A stretch of 64,000 bases of DNA from Gymnopilus junonius (Eukaryota; Basidiomycota; Agaricomycetes; Agaricales; Galerinaceae). Made by a program: the position numbers and the translations under genes. The stretch spans positions 226,225 through 290,224 of the forward strand of contig JADNYJ010000032.1 of assembly GCA_015501075.1 (NCBI GenBank), given 5' to 3'. The notes beneath the pieces were generated by a model. That model was not told the origin of the DNA, searched no databases, and saw only the letters and a program-made list of their open reading frames with translations. The number at the start of each line of letters is the position of its first letter. The first letter of the stretch is position 1. Below, in pieces: positions 45,484-63,869 of this stretch.

Positions 45484-47061
45484 ATGGCTATCCCGATGGA
45501 AAACGTTGAAGAAATGACCGCAAGCATATTCGAAAAAGACCTATTGACAGCGCAAGACAATACAGAGAGCAGGAACCCTGTCGTCGAAACCTCTGAATTT
45601 GCTTACAGGGTAACGAATCATTTCGTACTCGATGGGTTAGGCAGCAACTGATGACAACATTTATTTTGGTCGGCCTACAGACCACTGACTTGGTGCAAAT
45701 CGACGATGTTGGCGTCAAGCACGCTGCAAAGCACGTCAGTACTTCAATAAGAGTTGCAATTGCACGACCTCTCAAGGACATCACTTCGTTTTATGATCCA
45801 TGCATACATAGATCCGCCAGAAGCTCCTGGTAGAATCATACACACCGCGGACGTGGCGGACGCATCCCCTTCACATCTGTCCTTCAGAACCATACAACCC
45901 TGAAGATCACTTCACTAAATCTGTGCTGGATTGGATATTTCTTATATCCTGCCTCAACTTCAGCTTCTGGTCAGAAAAGGAAGGTAGACCTGACAGATAT
46001 GGCGTTGAATGGAGAGCTGGCTGGGACTCCGATGAGAAGAAAGTTTGGACTGGTTATTGGTCTCTTGTTGCTTCTTTAGACAGAGGTGGGCCGGCAAATT
46101 CATTTCAAAACTTGAGTATGTCTTGATCTTATGAACTAGCGCTCGAGGAGGACATTCCTATAGCCGACCCTCAATTTTACTCATCAGAGACACTCTGCCC
46201 GGATAGCCTTATCGAGCATGTGTTCCGTAAGGCTCATCAATCTACTGAGCAAATACCTCTGCTTCGAGAACGGATAGCCGTCTTGCGTGAGGTTGGCTTC
46301 ATTTTATGTAATGTATGTGATGTGACTACCCCTGTCTATTTTGACTTGAAGCTGATATCTGGACCTCAACACAGGGCTTCGCTGGGTCGTTTAAAGGCTT
46401 CTTGGACGAATTTCAGAGACAGCATGATGGCCAAGGCGCATCGCTAGATCTAGTCAAAATGGTCACTCAGACTTTCCCTTCATTCCGGGACGAAGTTTAC
46501 TATGAAGGCACTAAAGGTCTGCTCTTCTGTTCTTTGGCACAGATTTCTTATCCTAATATCTCTGAACCATTAGTTTGCCTATGGAAGCGAGCCCAGATCC
46601 TTGTTGCGGAGACCTGGGCGGCATTTTATCCCCCCTCGCCTTCTTGCCCACACCCCATTTTCCCTGGTTCAAGAGGGCCAGAAATAAGGCGCCTTACCAT
46701 GTTTGCTGACTACCGGGTGCCTCAGATCCTTCACCACCTTCATATCATCGCGTACCCTTCTTCCCTCCTCCAGAAATTGCACTCACACGCTCCGCTCTCA
46801 CCGGGTTCTAAAGAAGAACTTAGTCTTCGATCAGCGAGTATCGTCGCTGTCGAGCGGGTACGTGAAGAGATTCTACGCTTGATAAAAGAAGAAGGGGGAG
46901 ATAGCGATGCAGCCTCGACTGCTGGCGCTGTTAGTAGCGTTCTTATTGATTTTTACTTATGGGATTTAGCAAAAAAGATAGAAAGCGGGGAGGAAAGGAT
47001 TGAAGGCATCCAGACGGCCGATGTTGTCCCCATACACAGGACCAGGAGTATCTGGTACTGA
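45484..47061 (+). CDS. QNG1: queuosine 5'-phosphate N-glycosylase/hydrolase (DUF2419, queuosine salvage)
   Basis: Six exons (45484-45609, 45681-45734, 45812-46085, 46140-46312, 46375-46516, 46574-47061) give 418 residues in frame. Family blocks are VDDVGVKHAAKHI-like TTDLVQIDDVGVKHAAKH, YTPRTWRTHPLHICP, DWIFLISCLNFSFWSEKEGRPDRYGVEWRAG, GYWSLVASLDRALEEDIPI, FAGSFKGFLDEFQ, VCLWKRAQILVAETWAAF, FADYRVPQILHHLHII and SASIVAVERVREEIL. The enzyme frees queuine from queuosine nucleotides so that it can be inserted into tRNA. Fungi cannot make queuine, so salvage from food or bacteria is the only source. The last intron (46517-46573, 57 nt) is readable without a stop, but removing it gives the conserved EGTKVCLWKRAQ. 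Confidence 0.92.
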
Positions 47062-47670
47062 CAACTCGGTGCCCTTGTCTGATTCATCTCCTTCCCTTGT
47101 TTTTATTCTACGTATGTCCAGGTTACAGTTGACTAAATATAATCAAAGTAATATTAGATTTTTCGGCAACATCTCTCGAGCGAACAGTATCATATTTTCA
47201 GGGTAGTTACTTGTTCGACCATTGTGTTTCTCGCAATAGAACCTTCCTATTATGGTTTATAGTCCCTGAGTAGGATACCATATCCCGACACGGAAATAAT
47301 ATTTCCGATTTCAGGCGAGCCAGTATTACGCTACGAAAGCCCTGAGCATCAGGTCGGTTAGATATACGTATGTGGGAAGCAATAATGGCCAAAAAGGCTT
47401 CAGTCTAACTTGTCATGAAGAGGAATCAGAAATTCAGGTAGCAGAGTCAAATCATTTTGCGGGTTGTCGCGGATGCTGCACTGTTGACAGACCTTACTGG
47501 ATCGCAGTTTCTCAGTGCCACGATATATTTGAGTCATCACTTTCCTCATCCGACGAATCCGAGGATTCCCAAGGGCGCAATTGAAAGACATCCGCCTCGC
47601 CCTCTTCTCGAATGATACTGTGTTGAGACGTCGAAGTTAGAGCTGCGACTGATTTACACGATACCAGCGC
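47062..47670. other. intergenic, no gene recognised
   Basis: The gap between convergent 3' ends of the queuosine-salvage and WD40 genes. The short frames on both strands have no recognisable content. Confidence 0.35.
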
Positions 47671-49847
47671 TTACTGGTCAAAAATGCTTAACGTTTGCCT
47701 CTCGTCAATATCCTCCGTGATGTCTGTAGGTTGAAGGCCCCCAGAATCCAGACTGGTGAAGAAAATGGCTCTGTCCCTCTCAGACTCCTGGTCATCCAGC
47801 TTTCGCACAGTGGATGGAGAAAGCTGTAGATTTTGCGTACAGGGAGAAGATTGTGTGGAGCTATGAAGAATAATTTTCTTCTCCACCCCCGCCGTGACAA
47901 CGTGGAGATAGTGAGGATGAAACAAAGCTGTGTTCACGATGGAATTGTGGCCTACAAGAATTGAAAGATAAATGAAGAGATTTCTGGAAATTCCCGCAAA
48001 TATACCTGTCAACCGACAGAGAGGGGTTGAAATCTCAACTGGAAGGACTTTTGGACCTGATCGACTCTCTGAAAATGCTGTGTAATGTGAAAGTCGTGAA
48101 TTACATCCCCAAAAAAAATCACGGTAAAAAAACCGACCAATGGTATTGACGTCGCCAGAAGCTTCCCAATCATCCGCAGAAATATTTTGCCTCTGATTTA
48201 TTAGTTGTGGGGCTGAAGGAACTTTCCAAACGTAACATCGAAAATCATCCGAACCTCCTGCGTACATGTCGTTGATATCTATGCCAGGACCACCAAATGA
48301 GCCGTGCTATATTCACGGGCAGATGTAAGGAAGGGTTTTCCAGAATTGTGGTCCTACTTGCTTTCATTGTACATGAATTAGAATATGTCCTCTCACTTGG
48401 AGGATTTGGTGTCCCGTCGGGTAGATTTTTCCCATTTAGTACAGCGATTGGATCAGGATCCGACAGAGCATAAATGGTAGGCGAATAGTGCTTTGCGGAT
48501 TACATTTCATTAAAATGATTGAGGGTGAAGTCACACGGGGGCTTACAAGGAAAGTGACTGCTAGTCTGGAACCTATCAATGGAGGTCAGCAAATATATTG
48601 CATGGCGGATTAATGGGCTCGCCATCACGGTCAAAAGTAACGCTACTAGCCTCGGGGCTGCTGAGGCGAGAAGCAGATCTTTTACTAAGCTTTGTGTTAT
48701 ACTGATAGAATGGACTCAGTCTGGATTGCAAGTTCTGCGTGGAATGCGTTTAACTTACCCTCTGAACAATACCTTGATTATTGCCTCTCGTCTGTGAGCC
48801 AAAAGCCATTCGAACATCGCGCAGGACTACGCTTCCGTGGTCGTCGCTCGTAACGAAGAAGTGTTCCAGAGTCGGATGATATTGCACGCCTGATACTTCA
48901 CTACACGTTTGCAGCATTTCGCCCATTGCTTGACGTCCGTCGTACCGCCGAACGGTACCATCTTCGCTATGTTAATGAGCATCAGAGTCAACTTCCACTG
49001 TAAACGAGACAGGGGATTGATTCCAAAGGTACCTTACACTTATGAGCACTTCGTCATACAGAGGATGACAGGCCAAGTCACGTATGCTATCCTACAAGCG
49101 ATAAATTTCGATCAGCTATTCCTTGTTGGCTGACCGAATAGAAATGGTCTGTTCACGTTGTTGTCTCGATACATGTTGTAAGAGCCCCTGATTTGTCCAT
49201 GAGTGCTAAAGTGCGCGATGTCGTATTTGTATATTGTTTCACAGGTACCAGCACTGAACACTTTTAAAGTGAGTCCGAACAGTTTAAAACTGCTGTTAAG
49301 TGATGTTACATACGCATATAAGTAATGGTTTCGGGTCGAGAACTTTATGCAATATATATGTCCCTATGACAATTAGAAGGTTGAGTTCACCTGAGATATA
49401 AGAGGAAAAGACTCGGAAGAAATACTTGTGGTCCCTTTAAAGTGAATGAAGGTGTTTTCACATCACCCTCATTAAAGTCCCAAAGGCATATGCGACGATC
49501 TGATTCAGTGCCGGTACGAATGATATTCATTTCAAGCCGCTGGATTTCGGAGTGAGAATAGGCGCACCATCTCCACCGCTAGCCAAAAATCGGCCGTCTC
49601 CAGATGAGAAGGCAAGCGCATTCACGCAGGATCTGTGTGCCTCGAGTCTCCTGTATGACATGACCGTCTATCAGCGCACAGTGCTAAAGATATAACTGCG
49701 TTCTGAATCGGTAGTAGTAAATTCGAAGCTAAAATCCCACTACCACGTATATACTACCCCTTCAAGTTCTGCTCACCGTGAGTAGGGAAATCCTGGTCCG
49801 TTGCACGCACTTTCTACAATTGCATTTCTCAGCTCATATCGCCGCAT
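47671..49847 (-). CDS. WD40-repeat protein, DCAF-like, conserved in Agaricomycetes
   Basis: At least ten exons can be followed. Repeats read in order: RLEAHRSCVNALAFSSGDGRFLASGGDDRRICLWDF; GHIYCIKFSTRNHYLYAAGTCETIYKYDI; IRDLACHPLYDEVLISVSEDGTVRRYD; VSGVQYHPTLEHFFVTSDDHGSVVLRDVR; MYAGGSDDFRCYVWKVP; and GHNSIVNTALFHPHYLHVVTAGVEKKIILHS. The layout of N-terminal repeats, a gap of about 100 residues and two C-terminal repeats resembles DDB1-CUL4-associated factors, so a role as ubiquitin-ligase substrate receptor is possible but unproven. The C-terminus is acidic. The ATG at 49847 (MRRYELRNAIVESACNG) is a minimal start: open, coding-like sequence continues upstream without a clear ATG in that frame. 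Confidence 0.77.
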
Positions 49848-55616
<5,769 letters not shown>

Positions 55617-57230
55617 TTCTTTTTGGATTCTATACATTTTTGGTTGAAAAACATACATTTGGCCTCGGGACTTTCTCTAACATTCTCTAACGACGACAAA
55701 CCTCATTTCTTGGTTGCCCCACGCCCTGCATACATTTACGACATACCTTAGACTCATAGATCCCCTCTCTGTTTTGATTTCCTTTCATCTTTTCTCATCT
55801 TCGCGGCTTTGGTCTCTATTTATCTACCCTATTATGACTCACCTCTCCATTTTGGTTTTTCCTTCTTCTTTCGGCTTGTTCTCTTGCTTTCCTCGGCCAA
55901 CCATAGACCTGCATATGTTACAACATCATCTCGAACTCTGCAGTAATACTCCTCTCTCTCTCTCATCCATAGACTAAGAACCACGCCTGCCTACCCACGC
56001 CCTACTCTCAGCTCGGCGATAGGACTGGGGAGAGTGGGTTGGTCGTGCGCACTACCCACGTATGTGTATTATGTATAGTTACATGTCATTGTCGTCTACA
56101 TTTACGATATCTTTTTTTCCCGTGCATGCTGTGCTCTTTTCCCTCTTGTTCGGTTTTCCTTTCCACCTTTATATAGACTCGTTATTTTTACTATACTTAC
56201 TACAGGCTCCTACCGCCTCCTAGTCGGGCTCGCATTATAGAGTACCAATGCAATGCAAAGTCGGGCGTTGATATGCGCCGCTTCCGTCAAAAATAAATTT
56301 ACTCTGATCTTCATGATACCTTTGACACCAAAATGCTCCCAAAATGCGGAATCCGCTGCAGACTGATGTGGTACTCGTGATTCATTATCATAAGGCGTTG
56401 TGTCGATCCCCTTGCATTTCGTCGACAACCGTTGAAAATCATGCGTCATTGGTATATTCACATGCTAAAGGCCGAATTCAAGGCTTACATACTTGGTATA
56501 AACAGGAGTATATTGAGTCCCGGGCCCAGCAGCTTGACCTGGCCAGACTGGACGTGATACAGTCCTGCCAGCGCTTACGAGTGACGACCCCGCAAGCCAC
56601 TCGTCTCCCCCAAGTCTCGCCGGATCTACAGAGGGTCTGGAGCTCGCACACAGTTAAAACCTTGTGTTCCCCTACTTCGCCAGTTGTAACCTCCGGCGGA
56701 GGCCTCGGACTTTGATGTAGAGAAGAGATAAGCTCAAAGGGAATGGGAATTTTAGCTGCTTTTACTTTGAGCAAGTTCCTATTACTGTCGGCGAGCACTG
56801 CCAGCTTCAATTTCGGATTTTGATGTGATCGCACGTCATTGCTACCGACCGCCTGTGCACTTATCTAGAGGCCGATACCTACAAATGATTAGATAGTGTA
56901 AAGTGTGTACTTGATTATAGAATGAAGAGACCTCTTTACATTACTGTACAACTTGAATGTAAGCTTTGACCAAATGGATGGATCCATATAACCAGACTAC
57001 TAGCTGTGCTTTATTTGCAAGATCCGGCTTATCATCTACTTATATGCAGTAGATACACTCAGGAGTTTTGAGATTTTGAAATTTGTGCCGTCTTATCACA
57101 AGACTGCAATATGGATAGTGGAGCTTCCAGAGATTTCCACAGATAATCTGATCTCCTTTTTTCATATTTAAATGATGCTTCAGTCAGCATTGAAGGAATA
57201 CTTTCCCCAACTTCTTCACGGCATTGCAGA
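55617..57230. other. 3' region of creA and intergenic sequence
   Basis: The first 600 bases are strongly pyrimidine-rich (CTCTCTCTCTC near 55955) and probably form the 3' UTR and terminator of creA. The remainder up to 57230 shows no gene. Base composition becomes more AT-rich from about 56.9 kb, where the accessory region begins. Confidence 0.4.
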
Positions 57231-58810
57231 ATGGTCAACAAGTCGGGAAAGAATCAGTATAAAAATTGCCGTGCGTCCTTAACAAGTCATACCAAATTTA
57301 TCAGCTTATGTGATTTTCTAGCTCCGCGTAATTGTCCGGAGACGGCAAAAGTCCTTAGAGACTACCACCGACGAGGTCTTACCAATGCCGATGAAATTGC
57401 AAGCCTTTTTGCTGCTGAGCACTCTGAACTTGGAACATTAAGGTCATCTTTTCTTCCTTCTTTTCAAACTATTCAGCAGTAACTCACATGTTTCCAGTGC
57501 ACGTTCTGTTGCCCGGAGGAAGTCAGATCTTGGTCTGACTGGCAGTGGTCTGACTACGAAGAACCTGCCCTTGACAGTCAAGCGCCAACTTGTATTGGAC
57601 CAGATGAACCTCGATCCGTTAAGTCGAAAAGGTCCCAACACGATCCGTGAAAACATCCTCAACAAGACTGGCACTTCTCTTACAAGGTAAGTATCTTTAT
57701 TCATTGTTCTTGCTCTCCTTTTCTCATCCATTTATCAGAGATTTTGTGCGTGATGAGATGCGCCTGCATGACCCAGATGGCTTTGAGCTCCGGGAACCAA
57801 CTGCTAAGAAAGTTCACCGTGAGCAGCTTACCGCACTTGGACCACATCATGAGTGGTCTGCAGATGGCCATGACAAGCTTTCAACAATTGGGTTTCCAAT
57901 ATGGGCTGCACGGGACAAATGGGGTTCACAGTGGCTGGGTCTTTGGGTGCTCCCAAATAACAGATGGAAATTGGCCATTGGTTTTCTTTATCTTAACCTG
58001 ATTTACATCCTTGGTGGTATGCTTTTTTATGACTCTCATTTCATTCCAGTTATCATTAACTTACTCATGACAGGCATGCCTTTTCAAAGTACAACAGATT
58101 GTGGATCGGAAACAATAACAATGTTTGGCCTAGCAGTTGCTTTGCGGTATGTGTTATTTGCTATCATATTTATCTACCTGGCAACTGAGTAAGATTTTAA
58201 AGAGAGATTTTTTTTCCTGCTGTCCCACATGAAGAGCTTCCAGCCCACCGCTTTTTAAGGAGTGTCCACAATATAACGATTGAACGAGGCTGGAAGCGTC
58301 TTCGCTTGCAATGGGGTGATAACATCAAGGCATTTTATCTGGCAGGTGTTGCTGCATACAATTCTAATGATGTTGATCAATAGTACATGCTGCTCTGCTT
58401 AAGTTTCTCTTATTCTTATATCTGCTTTCAGTAATCTTCATGAATGGCTCTGGCCTAAATTCATCCAGCAAGACCTTGATGCATTGAGGGATGAGTATAA
58501 TAATCACAAAACCCGCTATGACAAGAACAAGCTCTTACCATCTGGTGTCTCACCGAATGTTGCAATGGCTCTTTATCCACAGTATGGAGTTGAGAGTTAT
58601 CTGATACCTGTTGACCGGAATGTTATACTCAAGTTGATGGCCGACATTGGGGGTGAGGATCTCATTCGTTTTGTGAGTCGTGAATTTGAGGAGCGGGCAG
58701 AGGTTGTTTATGCATTTCTTGGATGTCCTCCTTTGGCAGCTGACACTATTTGGCCACTTTTCTGGAAGATGTTACCCTTCATACGCAATGCACCTGATGT
58801 AAACTCATAA
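57231..58810 (+). CDS. integrase-like protein with retroviral-integrase-type core, intact
   Basis: Seven exons (57231-57270, 57322-57442, 57498-57686, 57739-58016, 58074-58146, 58203-58382, 58432-58810) give 419 residues with all phases right. After a helical N-terminus comes ALGPHHEWSADGHDKLSTIG, then AARDKWGSQWLGLWVLPNNR, then GGMPFQSTTDCGSETITMFGLA. The D in SADGHD and the D in STTDCGSE occupy the first two positions of a DDE-type integrase core; the third acidic residue is not certain. HRFLRSVHNITIERGWKRLRLQWGDN and NKLLPSGVSPNVAMALYP match a family that is expanded in Agaricomycetes. I know of no assigned role; it may derive from a transposon. There are no stops or frame breaks. It converges with the alpha-kinase gene, with 99 bases between stops. 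Confidence 0.75.
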
Positions 58811-58909
58811 ATATAATAATGATTCAATTTGATTTGCCTACTACTTTAATATTAAATGAGGGGGGGTTTCTTATGACTACTGAGCACTGACTATTAGTTA
58901 AAATATTTG

Positions 58910-61385
58910 TTACTCCCAACCTTCACGGAGAGGATGAGAACGTCGAGGGATGGAATGAACAGATTTACCATTCTGAGCTTCAACCTCTACTTCATTACCA
59001 TTCTCAGCACTAGGAGCTGCAATGAGTGACTGGTCAAAGGTGCGGATATCGTCGAGGTCAGCCATTCTACAAAATTTGTTGCATATATGTTGCTTAACAA
59101 ATTTGTAGATTTGCGAAGGCCCCAAATCCCAATGACCTGAAGAAAATGACTTCAGCAGTAAAGAGTAAGTATTGGAAATGAAGCGTTTAGTCAGAAAGAT
59201 TTCATACCGGTGTGTGGGCTTGTGGATCAAACAAAATGACAGTTTGATCTGGAAAATTGCCAGGATAAACAAGACCTGCGAGGCAATAGTCAATAATCAA
59301 TATTGTTTCAAAATAGTAATGCATTTACCTTGAAGATCAGCAAAGAGGTATTGACCAGCACTATCAACCAATGCGGAGTGGATGAAAGCATTAATAACTG
59401 CAGGGAGTGCATATTTGTTATTTTCAATGTCAGTATTTCCAACAAAGCGAACTTCTTCATTCCCCTTTGCTCGTATATCAAGGAGTGGTGCTGCAAGAAA
59501 AGTGTTGAAGAGCATATTCTGTAACTGGTCTGCAGCTGCGCAGCCAAGGTTTTTGAGTGGTGGTACCAACTGGCCTATAAAGGTGTCTGATTCTGAATGC
59601 CATTCTATACCTTAAGTGACTGATGAGTAATTAATGTCTAAGGAACATATAATGACATATCTTACAAGGTATAAGGCTTGTTTGATATTCTGAGGCATGC
59701 CGAATGCGTTTTTTAAAGTCTTCCAGGAAGTACTCTCCACGTCTAAGGAGTTTGAGCTCATCATGCAGGTCCGTCGAGTTTTGTGTATCAAATGTCCAGG
59801 AAGGGATGCCTTGAAAGATGGCATATTCCTTGCCACCAAGATGTCCCTAATTTACAATGAGTATGACAGAACTGCAAGTTTAATGCTCAGACTCACTTTG
59901 AATGCATATTTCGACAGGCCTTTAGAGATGTAACCACCAACTGGTAGGCCCTCCTTGGCATGCTTCAACCAGCCATCAGCAATTTCAATATCTTCTAACT
60001 CATCACCGACAATCTCGCACATGCGACCAGTCTCGTCAAGTTCATAATCAAAGCACGTGAATTGAAATGTCTCATATTCAAGCTTCTCGGCAGGACTGAC
60101 TGTCGAGACTTGAGAGGCCCCACTCTGCTCGGAATGCACTCCGATAGCGACTGGCAGGTGCAGTAAGTCCTAGGTCATACATGAGATCCTACTTTGAAAG
60201 GAAATATACTATATGTACCTTTAATTTTTCGAACTTTTCGCTTTGGCGGTGATGTAGCTGGTGCAGAGTTGGAACGCCTCTTGGAAACAGCAATCACATC
60301 AGCATCAGAGAAGTTGGCCTCCTCATCGATGGCTGGCTTCTAGAAGAGTGAGATAAAATCAATTCAGTGCATACTATAGTCAAATAGAAGATGAATAAAT
60401 ACCTTCTCCCAAGCCGTGAACCTCAGGATCAACTTGCGCTTGTTTTCTGTTGTTGGCGATAGTGTTCCCGATTTCTGAAGCTGGTTGAAGAGTTCGCCTA
60501 CTGTGCCCAGTAGATATGAATCATCAATCTTTTGATTGTCACTACCTTGTACCAAACTAACTTCAACAGATGAACTGGATATGAAGATGTCAGAACAAGG
60601 AGGAAGGTAAAGATAGGCTCGTACTCGTCTGTCAGAAAAGAGAGAAGAGGGCGCCGGTCCTCAGGAATATCAAGGTAGGCCAGCTCGGCCTTGCGAAATA
60701 GATCTTTCAAGACATCTGTGGCCAGATGTCCAGAACTGAATGTCATCGCAAATTTATTTGCTTGAAGCTAATCACCATTTCAGCTACTTAACAGGAATGG
60801 AATGTTTGATGACACACCTTTTTGGCGACCCCAAGATTAAGAGGCCAGTAAAACAACACCACTTGAAACATTATATCATCACCCTTGTTCTGCTTGCGCA
60901 TAGCGGCAGTCCTTGCGAGGATATTCTGTGAGGCTTGAGATTTGGTGGCCACAGAGTGAACTTTCTGATGAAGTCGACTCTGACTTGCTTGCCTTTCAAA
61001 AAAAGCGGCCGAATGGTGGATGTTTTGCGCAAGCAAATTTATGCCAGGGTCTACATGTGCAGTTGGATTGGCTGCTTTAAATCGTATGTCAGTTTCTAGA
61101 AAAGATACCCAAGTAAGATCTTACTGGTAATGTTGCTCTGGTGTTTCTTGCAAGGTGCACACAGGGGGTCCTTAAGAAAGCGCCAAATAACACCACATCC
61201 AGAACACTGGCCTTGACTCTGCAAAGTTAAGTATGAGTGAGAGTAATAAATGATGGTAAGCACAAATTACGCACATCAACTTCTCCCCAACTGTCTTTAG
61301 GAAGGTTGGCTTTCTTCTGGCATGCCTGGCAATTGTCGGTGTCGAGGTATAGAAATGCTCGCGAACATCCCTGACAGTCAGGCAT
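58910..61385 (-). CDS. alpha-type (MHCK/eEF2-kinase-like) protein kinase with Cys-rich N-terminus
   Basis: Eleven or so exons join in frame. The start MPDCQGCSRAFLYLDTDNCQACQKK and the next exon QGQCSGCGVIWRFLKDPLCAPCKKH supply CxxC pairs that could bind zinc. A helical middle part follows, then a basic patch KRRSNSAPATSPPKRKVRKIK. The alpha-kinase-like domain comes last: GGYISKGLSKYAFKGHLGGKEYAIFQ (probable ATP loop), AADQLQNMLFNTFLAAPLL, YALPAVINAFIHSALVDSAGQYLFADLQG, and FDPQAHTPSGHWDLGPSQIYKFVKQHICNKFC. The DLQG and DPQ motifs are hallmarks of the family. Such kinases are strongly expanded in Agaricomycetes; substrates are unknown. The reading used an in-frame join at 60625/60574 and the acceptor at 60150. 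Confidence 0.8.
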
Positions 61386-62833
61386 GGCGCAGTTCCCGAA
61401 AGAACCTGCTGGTAAGCACACTGCCTTTTATATTGTGGTCGCGGCTCTTTCAATGCATCTGCACTAAAAATCTGAAACACGAAGTTAACATGAAAATCTC
61501 GCAACACCAATTAGGAGGCATACCACAACTATGTATGAGGCAATGAAGCTGGCATTGAAGCTGGCAGTCCAAAAATAAACAACCATTAGATTGAAATTGG
61601 ATTTTAATTGATTGAAAACGCACCCTGTAAGCCCAGGACATAGTGTTTCCTCAATGAAATAGGTTATATGAGGGAGCCTTGTCTGATTTTCAACTATTGA
61701 CCTGGATTTAATTGGAGGATTAGCATTAAGCATGCTGAATTCAAGAGTCAACTGTCGCACATATTGAGTCTGAGTGCGCATTGATTGACGTGCCTTAAAA
61801 GAGCCGACAACAATTTCAAATTGAGGTGATCATCATAGAAAGTGGCCGAATACCTTGGCAAATGTTGTATCTGTAGCCCATCTCAGGTCTCTCATCCTGG
61901 TTTGAATAGCTAAACTTGAGGCGAGCAACAGGTGGCGCATAGACGCAGAGGGTTGAAAGCAAGACTAACCGTGGCACCGAGAATGTAATTATCAGATCAA
62001 CAACTTCCGACCAGGTGATATTCACATGGGTTTTGACGCGTCACGACCATCAGTGTCACACTCTTTGTTGATTGGGACATATATGTCCCGACTTTTTGTC
62101 ACACAAATTATACCCTCATACCAAGTAAATATCGCAACAATTATGTCTCCTACAATTTCTGCAGCCCTAGGAGGTCTTGACGGATGGTGACTGATGTGCC
62201 TGCAGTACTAAGCAAAGTACAACCCGTTCAGCCAACTAGTTTTGGCAACAAATCGGACTTTTAATTACATCACGTGAAATGGCTATACCCGGAGACTGAC
62301 TACCGAACATCAATCACAAATCTGATATCCGAAATTGAAGCTGGCAGTGCTCGCCGACAGTACTATGATTCCCTGCAGTGCCGTGGACATGGTCATTACA
62401 GCGTGATTACAAGAACAATTAATATCAAGGGACACCGATTCGGAATGAGGGCCGTACATCCGAGCGGGCGCTTGATTCATGAATTCTGATGGCCGCGTAT
62501 CATTAGGACCGGAAGCGGTTGCGCCTGATTACTTATGGAAAGAAGCATGTGTTCAAATCCACCCGAAGGCAAGTTGAAAATCTTCTGCAACGGAAACATA
62601 TAGAAAACATGACCCGAGATTTTCCCCCTTGAATGTGTTCCTTACATGTTTGTGGCTCAGAACAAGCTAAGGATGGAAAGCAGTCCAAGTTGCCAACAAG
62701 GTGTAAAACATTGTTCATATGTTTAAAAGGAAAGATGGTACAAAATGAGGTAAAAACACAGAAATTCATATCCTTGAATTTTACATCTATGAGTCCTTTT
62801 GGCCCACTGCTGGGAACCCAAACCAAGTCATTA
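61386..62833. other. accessory intergenic region, no gene supported
   Basis: Open frames here (for example 62274-62489 on the plus strand) lack an ATG or family features. A perfect 16-base palindrome GGGACATATATGTCCC lies at 62074-62089. The 15-mer ATTGAAGCTGGCAGT occurs twice, near 61555 and 62334. Confidence 0.3.
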
Positions 62834-63007
62834 GGGGTGTTCATAGTAGCGTTTTTCGGCCATTTTTCATTCATTTTTCACTTCATTTTTCATTCATTTT
62901 TACCGCCAACTTCAAAATCCTGGCAGTAAAAATGAATGAAAAATGAAATGAAAAATGACCGAAAAATGAAATGAAAAATGACCGAAAAATTGCTACTGTG
63001 AACCTCC
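62834..63007. repeat. foldback repeat, arms rich in CATTTTTCATTCATTTTTC
   Basis: The left arm begins GGGGTGTTCATAGTAGC and runs through several CATTTTTCATTCATTTTTC units. The right arm is its imperfect reverse complement, ending GCTACTGTGAACCTCC. The two arms can fold into a hairpin of roughly 80 base pairs around position 62,922. TA precedes the left end. A TA after the right end is missing, so either that end has decayed or the true element is longer. Confidence 0.65.
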
Positions 63008-63869
63008 AGGTCAGGAAATCCCCCAAAAACGAGTGAAAAATGGGATCAAAAATGAAAAAGGCGCTATTTGGCTGTCTGGCTGGGATTAAAGTCTGCTCCC
63101 AAGGGCTTACCGGTTGCCTACAGGTGTAAATTTCACTAAGTTCCACGTCTTAAGTCTGGTCTCGGAAAAATCTCTTAGTGTTTGTTTGTGAGAACTCAAA
63201 TTTTGCATGTCAGGAGGTAATTTATGTAATGGCCATAGTATCATATTACAGCTGTACTATAAGAGATAATGACAAAGACTGTAGTAGAAATTCTTGGGAT
63301 AGCCACAGAAGGTCGAAACAGCCACCAAAGTTGTGGCATTGTTGCCAGATTGGAGGCGACAAGATCGTGGTCATAGGGTCAACAGGCAGAGGTGTGAGGG
63401 TCATCAACCTTTAAGGTGTAGGGGCAATGGGAGCACAGTAATGCAGATGACTGACCATAGTGACCCATTTCCACACACTGCCCATCACTCTGAAGCTGCT
63501 CGACACTTATTTGTCTTGTTGCTTTGGTTTGCCACAGGCTAAAGAGGTGGTGTGGTTGGGTCGGTAGCATCTGTCCTGTGGTTCAAAGCATGTTCTGCCA
63601 GCGAGGATAGCAGTAGCCTATCTACACTCTTTGTGAGCAATCTGCTTGAGGAGGGGGCTATGTGAGTTGTGACTGTCAGCTTCAGCTACGAATATTGCAT
63701 GTACCTTACTAGAAGTAAACTCACAGATGTGTTCCAACCTCGGGCATTGAGGAGGGCAACTGCACGGAAGACATTGGATGGATCATAGAAGGTGGGAGAA
63801 AGGACAGCAAGTTGACAGCAAGGCGAAATCAGTGGAGCAAACACTCAGAGCAGAGATTGAAACCAGCAC
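63008..63869. other. region between foldback repeats, no gene recognised
   Basis: No coding sequence is supported on either strand. It may be the inside of a larger element bounded by the flanking foldback repeats. Confidence 0.3.

Noticed and set aside
62274..62489. Small ORF near the foldback repeats
   Set aside because: It lacks an ATG at its start and shows no family feature.
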